Part shown: positions 8,145 to 17,447 of the stretch, piece after piece
Numbering within the stretch: the first letter of the stretch is position 1
Layout: every line of letters starts with the position of its first letter
From: Chloroflexota bacterium
GTDB taxonomy: Bacteria > Chloroflexota > Chloroflexia > QHBQ01 > JADMIH01
Direction of reading: 5' to 3'
DNA: 27,500 nucleotides
Assembly: GCA_015478675.1 (NCBI GenBank)
Contig: JADMIH010000037.1
Span: 1-27,500, forward strand
Translations under genes and position numbers: made by a program
Notes under the pieces: generated by a model
The model's input: only the letters and a program-made list of their open reading frames with translations
The model's database searches: none
What the model was told of the DNA's origin: nothing

Positions 8145-9788
8145 ATGTCTACTCGCGTTGGCCTAACCACAGATGCGAAGTCAGTAGATATGGTCGCTGG
8201 CGGGGTCGGTTTAGTCCAGATCACGGTAGTGAACATGGGCAGAGTTGTTGACGCCTTCGACTTGCAAGTGCGTGGATTAGACTCAAGCTGGTACACACTG
8301 ACACCGGAGCGAGTGTCGCTCTTCCCGGGGGCCAAAGCAGCCGCCGTCTTGCAGCTACGCGCACCTGCCGCTTCCCTGGCGAACGCGGGCACCTACACGG
8401 CAGAAGTTATTGCGACCTCCCGCGACGCCCCAACCGAATCAACCTCTGTCGCTGTGCAGGTTGTGATAGCTGCGCAAAGCGAGCTTTCCATTGCTATCGA
8501 ACCTCAGCGTATTGTAGCCCGCCGCGCAACATTCACATCCACTGTGAGCAACGACGGCAATGTGGCTCGCGAAGTGGTGCTGCGGCCCACCGATGCTGAA
8601 GAGATGCTCCTCTTCTCCTTTGGCGCAGCCCGGCTTGCGCGGCTAAACGACCGTGCCCGTGCAGGGGGGAGTCCTGCAGCGCCGCAAACCAACATCTCGG
8701 TTGGCCGCCCTGTCGGAGAAAGCGTCCCTTCCGCAGCAACATCGGTGACAACCCAATGGAGCGCATCAAGCACGGAGGCTTCACAGGGGTACCTGACGCT
8801 CACCGTCCCACCCGCCAGCCGCGTGGACCTACCTCTCAGTGTGCAGACCAGGCGTCGCATCTGGACGGGGCGCGATAAACCGTTCAAGTTCGAAGTAGCC
8901 GCGACGCCGCCGGGGGTAGAATGGGAGGCGAGCGAAGCACGCAAAGCCAGCGCGGAACTGCTCTACCACCCGATATTCGCCTGGTGGTCGGCCATGCCCC
9001 TCCTTATGCGCCGCGTAGTGGGGGTACTACTGCCGCTGGTAATTCTGGGGCTGCTCCTTTATTTGCTGTTGAGGCCGCAGAACCAGCCGAAGATAGCGGC
9101 AAATACGTTGAATGTCGGCGCTACCCAGACCGCGCTGGCGTCAGCCGCGAGCGCCAGCCAAACTGCTGCCGCGCTCGCTCTGGCCGGCAGCGCGAGTGGC
9201 ACGCAAACGGCACTGGCGCTGCTATCTAGCGCAGGCGCGACACAGACCGCAATTGCTGCCGCGAATACCGGCGGTACGCCCGGAACCGGGCTGGCCGGGC
9301 CGCTACGTATAGTGCGCTTCGACTTCGGCACGGGCGCTGACGGCGGAGTGCAGGTTTCGTGGAATGTAACCAATGCTCTGACGGTCACACTCAACAATAA
9401 GACGGTGCCCATTTCGGGCACCCAGGCTGTGGATACCACCTCTGACCAGGCGCTGGTCCTCTCGGCAACCAACGGCAAGGACGTGGTTACACGCAGCGGC
9501 GGCATTGTGCTGATGCGCCCCCCTGAGATTAAGAGCTTCGTGGCGGAGCCTGCTGAGACCTGTCCCGGCTGCGAAGTGACGTTGCGCTGGAACACAGTGC
9601 GCTCGGAACAAATAATGGTTGACGGCACGCCCGTACCCAATCAGGCAACTGCGGGCAGCATGAAGGTAAAGCCTTCTGATACCACCGAATACTTGCTGAC
9701 AGCAAAGAGTGGCCTGGGACAGGTCGAGAGTAGTGTTACTGTGAACGTAAAGCCCGGCTTACCGACGCCATCACCTGCCGCGCCGTAG
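8145..9788 (+). CDS. Ig-like single-pass membrane protein 1 (547 aa)
   Basis: There is no signal peptide. Residues 1-105 and about 110-270 form Ig-like domains of the COG1470/NEW3 type (VVDAFDLQVRGLDSSWYTL, SLFPGAK, then IEPQRIVARR and RRRIWTGRDKPFKF). A hydrophobic helix at about 291-310 follows Arg289-Arg290. After it comes an Ala-rich linker with ATQTALA-like units (about 320-375), then two short Ig-like domains to the C-terminus; the second opens with a CPGC pair. The N-terminal part contains no cysteine. An N-in/C-out topology fits both the Arg pair and the cysteine placement. Ig domains on the cytoplasmic side could hold a CIS baseplate, which is inference. It is the first of three paralogues in a row; the next two share the same N-terminal plan. 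Confidence 0.8.
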   Translation: MSTRVGLTTDAKSVDMVAGGVGLVQITVVNMGRVVDAFDLQVRGLDSSWYTLTPERVSLFPGAKAAAVLQLRAPAASLANAGTYTAEVIATSRDAPTESTSVAVQVVIAAQSELSIAIEPQRIVARRATFTSTVSNDGNVAREVVLRPTDAEEMLLFSFGAARLARLNDRARAGGSPAAPQTNISVGRPVGESVPSAATSVTTQWSASSTEASQGYLTLTVPPASRVDLPLSVQTRRRIWTGRDKPFKFEVAATPPGVEWEASEARKASAELLYHPIFAWWSAMPLLMRRVVGVLLPLVILGLLLYLLLRPQNQPKIAANTLNVGATQTALASAASASQTAAALALAGSASGTQTALALLSSAGATQTAIAAANTGGTPGTGLAGPLRIVRFDFGTGADGGVQVSWNVTNALTVTLNNKTVPISGTQAVDTTSDQALVLSATNGKDVVTRSGGIVLMRPPEIKSFVAEPAETCPGCEVTLRWNTVRSEQIMVDGTPVPNQATAGSMKVKPSDTTEYLLTAKSGLGQVESSVTVNVKPGLPTPSPAAP

Positions 9789-9850
9789 AGAATTGTTTAC
9801 CGGTAGAGCGCCCGGCCGCGGGATGCGAATGCTAACCGCTAAGGAGACAG

Positions 9851-12800
9851 ATGCCATCTCAAATTGAAATACAACTAGACAGAAGCAGCCTCAATCTGGC
9901 CCCTGGGGAAGCATCTGAAGTGCGCGCAACGCTCACCAATGCAGGTAGTGTTGTTGACGCCTACGTATTACAAGTCGCGGGCATTGATCCGGCGTGGTAT
10001 ACGTTGAGCGCCAACGAAGTACGGCTCTTCCCTGGGCAATCATCTCAGGTTGTGCTAAAGCTCAAGCCACAGGGGACGCAAGCGCTGGCGGGTGCGCATG
10101 GCTTCAGCCTGATTGCTACCTCGCGTGATAACCCCGCCGTACGTGCGGTTGCATCGGGAATGGTGACGCTGGCGGCAGTAGGAGGCGCGGGGGCCATCTC
10201 CCTTGACCTTGAGCCGAAGCGGGTGCGTGGTCGCAAAGGTGCTTACGCCATAACTCTTGCCAATGCAGGTAATGCTGCGCTGCCCCTCGTGCTCCTCGCC
10301 ACCGACCCTGAAGAGGCCCTATCTTACACCTTCGGCACATCCCGCCCTGCGTCTGAGGCCCAGACACCACAAGCCCAGGGCAGCGCATCGGGCGCGTCGC
10401 AGCCCGTTGTGATGGGAAATCGGGTAGCCTCAGCTAACGGCAGCATCGAGCATGAATTGGAGATACCGCCGGGCGCCGCGATAGTAATGCCGATGGAGGT
10501 AACTCCACGCAAGCGAATATGGACCGGGCGTGAGCGCTCCTTCGCTGTAACTGTCGGCACCCACCCGCCGGGAGTTGAATGGGAGGTTACCGAGGCTCAG
10601 CGAGTACAAGGCGAACTTGTCTATAAGCCTGTTTTTGCGGCTCTTGCCGCGCTGCCTCTCACGCTACGCCGCGCCCTGGCGATAGTAGTCCCTCTGGCAG
10701 TGCTGGCCCTCCTCCTTTTCCTCCTTTTCAAGCCTAACGGCAGCAACATGCTTGCCGCGAACGCGCGCGCCACGCAAACGGCGCAAGCTGCGGCTGCATC
10801 GGCTGCCGCGCAGACAGCACAGGCCAGGGCCAATGCCGCGAGCGGTAACTCCGCAACCCAGACAGCGCGGGCTCTTGCTAGCAACGCCTCCGCCTCGCAA
10901 ACCGCGCTGGCCCTGGCAACTCTTGGCAGTGCAGGATCTGCCGGGTCTCCATCAGTCCAGGATTTCGTGCTGGTAGTACCCACGCCGAAGGCTGGGCAGG
11001 GCGGCGCGCCTGTGAGCGACACACCCAATCTGCAATATAACGTTAGTTCGGCGCGTGATGTGCGTGTAGATCAATCCTCGTCATCAGCCAATTTACCCGG
11101 CCTCGAAACCTCCACATTGCTTGGCTACCAGCTTGTGGCAACGGGCACCAACGGCGTTACTACAGACACGCTGACAGTGCTGCTGATACGCCCGGCGGCG
11201 ATCAACAGCTTCACGGCAAGCGCGACCTCTATTAGCGCGGGCCAGAGTACTGTACTTAAGTGGCAGGTGAAAGGCGCTAAATCTCTAACTCTCGATGGCT
11301 CCGCAGTTGCCCTCACTCCTACCGGCGAGGGAAGTGTTAGTGTTACACCGGGCAGCACGCACCGTTATATACTCTGCGCCACGAATGTCGTGGGCACCAT
11401 TTGTACCTCGGTCAAGATAACGGTTCAGGGTGGCTCTACCGCTACAACGGGTCCCGCAACGGCCACTAAAACCGCCGGCATCGCGTCCGCTTCAGCCACT
11501 CTCACACCTGTCGCTACTCCCTGCCAGGTAGACAACTACCAGATAGGCCAGGGTACAGAGACAGCTATTATCAGTGGTACCACTGATATAGGTCTAAATT
11601 GTGACAACTGCACGACGACTATAGACTTACCCTTCCAGTTCAGGCTCTACGACAAGTCCTTTACGACGGCTATAGTTGGCTCAAACGGCACACTGGGCTT
11701 TGTAGCAAACGCCAACACTATCACCAACACCGCCCTCACAGCGCAAGGTTTCAATTATGCAATCATGCCGCAGTGGGACGATCTCACCACGTCAGGAGCA
11801 GGGCTTGGCGTCTTTACCTCGATTTCCGGGAGCGCACCCAACCGTATCTTCAATCTGGAATGGCGTGCTCGTTATCCGAACGGCGGCATCGCCAACTTTG
11901 AGGTGCGCCTATTTGAGAACTCGCCTTTGCAGCAATTTGACGTAGTCTATGGCCGTGTAGATGATGGAGGTAAAAGCAGCACGGTGGGGGTGGAGAAAAC
12001 AGCAGGAAATAACTTCACCCAGTACGAATACAACAGCAGCGCTATTGATAGCGGCCTCGCGCTGAGTTTCACCTTGACTTGCGGCAATGGTGGCGCGGTT
12101 GATACGAGTGGCATCAATGTGCCGTCGAAGAACGCTTGTCTTCTGGGAAGAATTACCAATCCCATTGCTAACTCAACTTACCTTGCCGACAAGATCACTG
12201 TCCAAGCGGGCACGACAGTGCACTGGGCGAATATTGACAATAAGATACACACAACCACAAGCGTGAACGGCCTGTGGGATAGTGGCGCCCTAGCCCGGAA
12301 CGAAGGCTTTGACTACACATTCACTACTCCCGGAACCTACACATACAGGTCAACTACAGACAGCAACCTGAGCGGAACAGTGGTGGTAGTAAGCTCGTGC
12401 GCCTCTCCCACCGCGACGCAGACCGAGACGGCAACCCAGACGTTGGTTGCCACTCTGCTTCCGACAGGCACAGCTTCCGAGACATCGACCTCTATGCCGA
12501 CTGCTACCGGCACGGTGCCGACCGGCACCGCCACATCTACTTCAACGGCTCGGCCCAACACAGCTACCGTTACAGTAACCCAGGCGCCGACTACCAGGCC
12601 GCCCAGCGGTGGCCGCCCCACTCGGCCACCCGCGCCACCACCTCCGCCGTCCACACCGACCTGCCAACCAGGTTCGGGCTATTCTATCAGCACTTCCAGT
12701 GGGGCGACTATAGTGGCAGGGACAACAGATACAGGCAACCATTGTGACGACTGCGCGAACACTATCACTTTGCCCTTCCCGGTCCAACTTTATGACCAAA

Positions 12801-15800
12801 CCTTCAACGCTGCCACTCTTAGCTCAAATGGCAACATACAGTTCGCCAGTAGTGACGCTACGAGCAACAACCAGTGCTTGCCTACCTCCGCCCTCAACTA
12901 CGCAATAGCGCCCTATTGGGATGACCTCACCACAAACTGCTCAGGCTGCGGCATCTACACATCGGTTACAGGCACCGCGCCTAATCGCACCTTGAATGTC
13001 GAGTGGCGCGCGCAACAGGCAGGCGCGGCTACGCCTTCGACTGTGCCCGCGCAGCGTGACGCGCCACCTACAAAGCAAAAAGAGGTAGCACATTCCCCAA
13101 GCCGAGTCGTCAGCGACCTGACGATCCCGGGCTCTCCCATCTCCGTCATCGTGCGCGACAGCGGCGCTTACGGCGTCTATCGCAACAACGTTCAGCAGTT
13201 TTTCGGGGGCTATGCTGAGGGCACATATCTGTGGGTGCAAGCCCCTGGTGGCGCGGTTCAGGTCTGGGGACCGGAGTACGTACCCGCAGGGCGGCAGCCA
13301 AATACGTACACACCTATCAGCCACATGCTGGCAGGCGACGGCAGTGCCAGTAACCCCTATGTAGTGACAACGGTGCTCGGTGTGGGTACTACAGGTCTGC
13401 AACTGACGCAGCGCGTCAGCTACACTAACGGCGACGAGTACATTCGCAACGACTGGTCAATCACCAACACCGGCACAACCAATTACCCCGGTCTGCGTTT
13501 GTTCCATGCAGCTGATCTTTACACTGCAGGCAATGACGCAGGCTACGGCTATTACGACCCGGCGACCGGCGCAATCGGCGGTTACTCGCAGGACCGCTCG
13601 CTCTATCAGATCTTCTCGCCCATTACCCCAGCTTCTAACTATGAGGAAAATGGCTACAGCACAATTTGGAGCGATATTGGCGACACAGCCGGACCCGGCA
13701 CCGGCTTTCGTGATCTTTACTTCCCCGACCAGTATTTTGACAACGGCGCGGGTCTCGAATGGCAGTTCAATGTTGGACCGCGAGGCTCCGCAACCCAGGC
13801 AGACTTCGTTAGCTTCTCCAACAGGCCTATTATTCCGACGAGCGGTGTCAACTTTGAGGTGCAACTGCACGAAAACTCGGCAAACAAAGAATTTGATGTG
13901 ACCTACGGTCAGGGGAATGGGAATGGCGACAGCGCCACTGTTGGAGTGCAGGCGGGTACCGGCAGCAGCATATCACAGCTTGAGTGTAACACAGGCGGCA
14001 TCGTTCCTGGCCTGCGCCTGGCTTTTGTACAGACCTCCTGCGGTACTCCGCTGACCACAGTGACGACCACACCTACGCCTTCTACCACCACCACTGTCAC
14101 CAGCACTCCTATTCGCACGAGCACGGCCACGATGGTGCCGACGGGTACGCCCACTTCCACAGGGACCTCTACAGCCACCAGCACCCTCACAGGCACGCCT
14201 ACTCTCACCTCCACTTCCACCGATACCGCCAGCCCTACGCCTACGCCGACGCAGTGTGTGATTGACAACTATCAGATCAGCCAATCGACCGGGAATATCA
14301 CGCCGGGGCAGAACGATATTGGTAACCATTGCAACGACTGCGCGACGGGGCTGAACCTGCCCTTCCCTGTGCGCGTCTACGGCGAGACCTACAACTCGCT
14401 TAATGTGAGCTCCAATGGCAACTTGCAGTTCAATAGCGCCAACCCTAATGCCAACAACAGCTGCTTACCGGCGGCTGGTTTTAGCACCTCTATCTTCCCC
14501 TATTGGGACGACCTTGACACGAGCAGCATAGGTGTGCGCGGAGCGCCAGGTGGCGTGATCCCAGGCGTCTATACTTCCGTAACCGGCGTAGCGCCAAACC
14601 GAATCTTCAACATCGAGTGGCGTGCGTACGCCGCCAACGGCGCTCAGGCAAGCAAGCCTGCCGCTACCCCTACGGTGCCAGTCAAGGTGCCGCAGGCTTC
14701 CGGTACGCTCACTGTAACAGCCACTCCCACCCAGTGTGCCACGGGTGGCGCACCGTGGACCTTTGTCGCACCCTTGCCCACGCAGGTGGCTAACAACGCG
14801 GGCGCAGGTGACAGCACTAACTTCTACTCAGTTGGAGGCTTCCAGTCTGATGGGCAACCGACCCCCTCCGTCGTAGGCGCGAATACATATCAGTACAACG
14901 CCGCCTCCAATAGCTGGAACACAATGGCGCCCGTGCCCGCGGCAGGGCAATCGATGTCGGTGGTAGACACAGGCGGTAAGGTGTACGCCTTCGGAGGCAA
15001 CGATACCGACATCTATCGCAACAACACTCAAATCTTCGATCCAGCTACAGGCCAGTGGAGCCAGGGCGCCCCTATGCCAGATGCCCGCTTCGGCACCTAC
15101 GCGGGCGCGTACAACGGCAAGATTTTCGTGGCCGGAGGCAAGCAGTCGCTCTTTGGCTTCGCCGATGGCCGAACTTACGAGTATGACATCCAGGCAAACA
15201 GCTACACTACACCCACGACCATGACCCGGCCAAACTCCCAGGGCGCTTATGTGACGATGGGCCAGTACTTGTACACTTTTGGTGGCGACAGCGGCGGCAA
15301 GGGTAGCAACATTAATGCAGAAGCGAACCGCCTCGACATGTCAAACCCCGGCCTCGGCTGGACGAATGTTATGACGATGCCACTCGCTCTTAGAGGCGCA
15401 TCGGCATCGGTAGTAGGCAACAAGATATGGATCTTCGGCGGGCAGGACTCAAACTTTAACTCCACATTTAACACCTTTATCTACGACCCTGCCCTTGATA
15501 CCTACACAAATGGACCGCCCATGAACATGGCGCGCTCTGACTTCGCCGGTGGCAACGTCGCCGACAGGTCGATTGCCGCGGGCGGAAATACGCCCAATCT
15601 CATGACCAATACCGCAGAGACGTCAAGCTTCATCCCGTGCCCCACCAGCACCGCCACCGCCTCACCAACTTCTACTCTCACCAATACCTCAACCGCGACG
15701 CCAACGTCCACGAGCACCAATACCCCTACGCCTACACCCTCGCCCGTCTACGTCAACTTTGAAGTGCAGCTATACGAAAACTCGGTCACTTCGCCCGCAC

Positions 15801-17383
15801 AGGCTTTTAACATTATCTATGGGTCAACAGGCACCGGAAGCGGCGTCACTGTCGGCGCACAGAAGGATGCCGGCGCCCGGATAGCTCAGTATGAGTGCAA
15901 CACAGGCGGCCTGAGAACAGGCCTCGAGCTGACCTTTGCCTTGCCACCCTGCGGCAGTGTTACACCCTCAACCACCGCCACCGCGAGCGTTACGGTGACA
16001 GTAACACCTTCGAGGACCAGCACAGTTACCCCGACCTTTACTCCTACCGCTACTGCCACCTTGCCCGCGTGCGCGACAACAAACAGCTCGGATGTTCCTC
16101 TCCCCGTGGGTATCTTTGGTGTAGTTACTTCGACGCTAACAATCCAACAGCCGGGGCTTATCAACTCGATCCGAGTTGTTAATCTCGCTTTAGATAAAGT
16201 TACCCAGGACACTCCTGATAACGTGCGTGCTACGCTGATATCGCCCAGCGGATCTCAGGTTGTGCTGCTCGACTGGGCTTGTGGCACCGTGCCGTACACA
16301 GGCACTATGAGCGTTACCCTCGACGACGGTGCTCCTACGAACATAAACACGACCTACTGCAACCAGAACATAACAGGCAGCTACCGCCCCGACCCCGGCC
16401 CCCTGTCGAGCCTCAACGGACAGCAGGCACAAGGCACATGGCAGCTTCGCATAGAGACGCAAGCCAGCACCGCCCAGCTAAATAGCTGGGGCCTGGATAT
16501 ATGCTACCTGATCGGCGGCCAGCAACAGGGTACTCCAACAGCGACGCCTCTCTTGCAGACCCCAAGCGTGACCGCAACACGGGCAATCGGAATCGGCCAG
16601 CGCCCTACCTCCACTTCTACAACGACCCCTACCTTCACAGCCAGCGCGACTGCCGCCCCAACCGCCCCGCCTGCTGCCCTCACCGCTCGCCCTGCGCGAA
16701 CGCCCACGGCAGGCGTTGGTGATGCTCCCACCCGTACACCCGCCACTCGTCCAACGAGCGGTATAGTGCCTGCGCCGGTTGGAACAGCGCCGCCGCCGTT
16801 GCCTGAGTGCAGCACCTGGGCTTCCACACGTTCTTCCACACTCCCCGCCGCAGGCGGTATAATCAGATCAACTGTGAACGTGCCTCGGCAGGGTGCGATG
16901 GGCAGCATCCAGGTAAGCGTGGACATAGAGAAAGACGCCCCCGGCGCGATAGTAGGCGGGTACCTCGTCTCGCCGAGCGGCGCACAACTACAGCTATTCA
17001 ACTGGTCGTGCGGCTCTTCTCTGAACAGCCGTGGTGGTGCGCGCATGAACGCTACCTTTGCCGATTCCGCGCCCCGCCGCATTGATCAGGCATATTGCGA
17101 CGCAAATATATCGGGCACATTCAGGCCCGATCCTGATGCGCTTGCTGCCTTGCAGGGGGCTGATGCTGCGGGTACCTGGACGCTGGTGCTACAGACAAGC
17201 GGACCCGCCCCGGCCAGTGGGGGTAAGCTGAACGGCTGGAGCTTGCAAATCTGCTTCGCCAATGGCGCTGCCCAGGGGACAGGCAATGGGTTGCCCGTTG
17301 ATATCGCCTCCGAGGTAGTCGTCTCCTCTGTGCCGCAGCAGGAGCTTCTAAATGCTGAACGCTCCTTACCTCCTGACGGGTAG
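9851..17383 (+). CDS. Giant membrane-anchored mosaic protein with Ig, NIDO-like, kelch and P-domain-like modules (2510 aa)
   Basis: The first 300 residues copy the plan of the upstream paralogue: two cysteine-free Ig-like domains (GIDPAWYTL, RRIWTGRERSF is RKRIWTGRERSF here) and a transmembrane helix at about 275-295 after Arg273-Arg274. Then follow an Ala-rich ATQTA linker, an Ig-like domain (about 445-535), NIDO-like module 1 (558-744), a cupredoxin-like domain (about 755-845), NIDO-like module 2 (938-1397) interrupted by a foreign beta domain, NIDO-like module 3 (1469-2034) interrupted by a six-blade kelch propeller, and two P-domain-like modules (2074-2218 and 2320-2468). Thr/Pro/Ser linkers separate the modules, and most modules begin and end with a cysteine. 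No sortase motif or catalytic protease is visible. The ATG at 9851 has AAGGAG at 9841-9846. An anchored adhesive or receptor-like ectodomain standing in for a tail fibre is inference. Confidence 0.82.
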   Translation: MPSQIEIQLDRSSLNLAPGEASEVRATLTNAGSVVDAYVLQVAGIDPAWYTLSANEVRLFPGQSSQVVLKLKPQGTQALAGAHGFSLIATSRDNPAVRAVASGMVTLAAVGGAGAISLDLEPKRVRGRKGAYAITLANAGNAALPLVLLATDPEEALSYTFGTSRPASEAQTPQAQGSASGASQPVVMGNRVASANGSIEHELEIPPGAAIVMPMEVTPRKRIWTGRERSFAVTVGTHPPGVEWEVTEAQRVQGELVYKPVFAALAALPLTLRRALAIVVPLAVLALLLFLLFKPNGSNMLAANARATQTAQAAAASAAAQTAQARANAASGNSATQTARALASNASASQTALALATLGSAGSAGSPSVQDFVLVVPTPKAGQGGAPVSDTPNLQYNVSSARDVRVDQSSSSANLPGLETSTLLGYQLVATGTNGVTTDTLTVLLIRPAAINSFTASATSISAGQSTVLKWQVKGAKSLTLDGSAVALTPTGEGSVSVTPGSTHRYILCATNVVGTICTSVKITVQGGSTATTGPATATKTAGIASASATLTPVATPCQVDNYQIGQGTETAIISGTTDIGLNCDNCTTTIDLPFQFRLYDKSFTTAIVGSNGTLGFVANANTITNTALTAQGFNYAIMPQWDDLTTSGAGLGVFTSISGSAPNRIFNLEWRARYPNGGIANFEVRLFENSPLQQFDVVYGRVDDGGKSSTVGVEKTAGNNFTQYEYNSSAIDSGLALSFTLTCGNGGAVDTSGINVPSKNACLLGRITNPIANSTYLADKITVQAGTTVHWANIDNKIHTTTSVNGLWDSGALARNEGFDYTFTTPGTYTYRSTTDSNLSGTVVVVSSCASPTATQTETATQTLVATLLPTGTASETSTSMPTATGTVPTGTATSTSTARPNTATVTVTQAPTTRPPSGGRPTRPPAPPPPPSTPTCQPGSGYSISTSSGATIVAGTTDTGNHCDDCANTITLPFPVQLYDQTFNAATLSSNGNIQFASSDATSNNQCLPTSALNYAIAPYWDDLTTNCSGCGIYTSVTGTAPNRTLNVEWRAQQAGAATPSTVPAQRDAPPTKQKEVAHSPSRVVSDLTIPGSPISVIVRDSGAYGVYRNNVQQFFGGYAEGTYLWVQAPGGAVQVWGPEYVPAGRQPNTYTPISHMLAGDGSASNPYVVTTVLGVGTTGLQLTQRVSYTNGDEYIRNDWSITNTGTTNYPGLRLFHAADLYTAGNDAGYGYYDPATGAIGGYSQDRSLYQIFSPITPASNYEENGYSTIWSDIGDTAGPGTGFRDLYFPDQYFDNGAGLEWQFNVGPRGSATQADFVSFSNRPIIPTSGVNFEVQLHENSANKEFDVTYGQGNGNGDSATVGVQAGTGSSISQLECNTGGIVPGLRLAFVQTSCGTPLTTVTTTPTPSTTTTVTSTPIRTSTATMVPTGTPTSTGTSTATSTLTGTPTLTSTSTDTASPTPTPTQCVIDNYQISQSTGNITPGQNDIGNHCNDCATGLNLPFPVRVYGETYNSLNVSSNGNLQFNSANPNANNSCLPAAGFSTSIFPYWDDLDTSSIGVRGAPGGVIPGVYTSVTGVAPNRIFNIEWRAYAANGAQASKPAATPTVPVKVPQASGTLTVTATPTQCATGGAPWTFVAPLPTQVANNAGAGDSTNFYSVGGFQSDGQPTPSVVGANTYQYNAASNSWNTMAPVPAAGQSMSVVDTGGKVYAFGGNDTDIYRNNTQIFDPATGQWSQGAPMPDARFGTYAGAYNGKIFVAGGKQSLFGFADGRTYEYDIQANSYTTPTTMTRPNSQGAYVTMGQYLYTFGGDSGGKGSNINAEANRLDMSNPGLGWTNVMTMPLALRGASASVVGNKIWIFGGQDSNFNSTFNTFIYDPALDTYTNGPPMNMARSDFAGGNVADRSIAAGGNTPNLMTNTAETSSFIPCPTSTATASPTSTLTNTSTATPTSTSTNTPTPTPSPVYVNFEVQLYENSVTSPAQAFNIIYGSTGTGSGVTVGAQKDAGARIAQYECNTGGLRTGLELTFALPPCGSVTPSTTATASVTVTVTPSRTSTVTPTFTPTATATLPACATTNSSDVPLPVGIFGVVTSTLTIQQPGLINSIRVVNLALDKVTQDTPDNVRATLISPSGSQVVLLDWACGTVPYTGTMSVTLDDGAPTNINTTYCNQNITGSYRPDPGPLSSLNGQQAQGTWQLRIETQASTAQLNSWGLDICYLIGGQQQGTPTATPLLQTPSVTATRAIGIGQRPTSTSTTTPTFTASATAAPTAPPAALTARPARTPTAGVGDAPTRTPATRPTSGIVPAPVGTAPPPLPECSTWASTRSSTLPAAGGIIRSTVNVPRQGAMGSIQVSVDIEKDAPGAIVGGYLVSPSGAQLQLFNWSCGSSLNSRGGARMNATFADSAPRRIDQAYCDANISGTFRPDPDALAALQGADAAGTWTLVLQTSGPAPASGGKLNGWSLQICFANGAAQGTGNGLPVDIASEVVVSSVPQQELLNAERSLPPDG
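11522..12082 (+). repeat. NIDO-like module 1 (uninterrupted copy) in the giant protein
   Basis: Residues 558-744. It runs from Cys to Cys and contains NCDNC, LPFQFRLYDKSF, the SNGTLGF strand, MPQWDDL, NRIFNLEWRA and then, after only eight residues (674-681), NFEVRLFENS. It is the reference copy for the two split copies downstream. The resemblance to nidogen NIDO domains is by motif order (LPF, SNG, P.WDDL), without a search. Confidence 0.7.
12083..12400 (+). other. Cupredoxin-like domain with lost copper ligands
   Basis: Residues about 755-850 follow a plastocyanin-like pattern: ITVQAGTTVHWANID, His800 in a KIHTTTS segment, LWDSG, and a closing TTPGTYTYR strand. The usual copper loop after PGTY carries Cys, His and Met. 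Here the matching positions are Ser834, Asp837 and Leu840, so only the first His remains. A structural, non-copper role is likely. Confidence 0.65.
12401..12661 (+). repeat. Thr/Pro/Ser-rich linker in the giant protein
   Basis: Residues 851-937 are almost entirely Thr, Ala, Pro and Ser, with TATQTETATQ-type units and a final stretch of prolines. Comparable linkers lie at 14042-14254, 15641-15754, 15953-16069 and about 16520-16807. They look like extended, possibly glycosylated spacers between folded ectodomain modules. Confidence 0.85.
12662..14041 (+). repeat. NIDO-like module 2, split by a 279-residue insertion
   Basis: Residues 938-1397. The first half (GNHCDDC, LPFPVQLYDQTF, APYWDDL, NVEWRA at 1049-1054) and second half (VNFEVQLHENS from 1333) match module 1. 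Between them lies a beta-rich domain (about 1055-1332) containing VIVRDSGAYGVYRNN, GTTGLQLTQRVSY, ND-WSITNTG and LFHAADLYTAGNDAGYGYYD, of unknown function. Confidence 0.75.
14255..15952 (+). repeat. NIDO-like module 3, split by a kelch beta-propeller
   Basis: Residues 1469-2034. The first half ends at NIEWRA (1587-1592) and the second resumes at VNFEVQLYENS (1968). The 375 residues between hold Thr/Pro linkers and, at 1629-1930, a kelch propeller. Six blades can be counted by their glycine pairs (SVGG, AFGG, VAGG, TFGG, IFGG, AAGG), each followed by a YxY or FDPATGQW-like strand. The propeller is bounded by Cys1629 and Cys1930. Confidence 0.78.
16070..17254 (+). repeat. Two P-domain-like beta-sandwich modules
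   Basis: Residues 2074-2218 and 2320-2468 are paralogous. Each opens with a Cys, has LISPSG or LVSPSG, an inner WACG or WSCG pair, a YC followed by N-I-(T/S)-G and RPDP, then GTWQLRI or GTWTLVL, LNSWGL or LNGWSL, and closes on IC. This is the pattern of proprotein-convertase P domains, but no subtilisin-like protease is present in the chain. Confidence 0.72.
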
Positions 17384-17390
17384 TGGCGAG

Positions 17391-17408
17391 CAGGTAAATG
17401 TGTACCTG
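17391..17408. other. Short inverted repeat after the giant gene
   Basis: CAGGTA and TACCTG are separated by six bases in the 64-base gap before the third Ig-transmembrane gene. There is no following T-run, so it is not a convincing intrinsic terminator. It may only be a weak mRNA hairpin. Confidence 0.35.
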
Positions 17409-17447
17409 GAAAAGTAGCAACAACAGATAGTAGATTGGAGAGTAACT

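Noticed and set aside
9811..9822. CCCG/CGGG inverted repeat before the giant gene
   Set aside because: Four base pairs in GC-rich sequence is within chance expectation.
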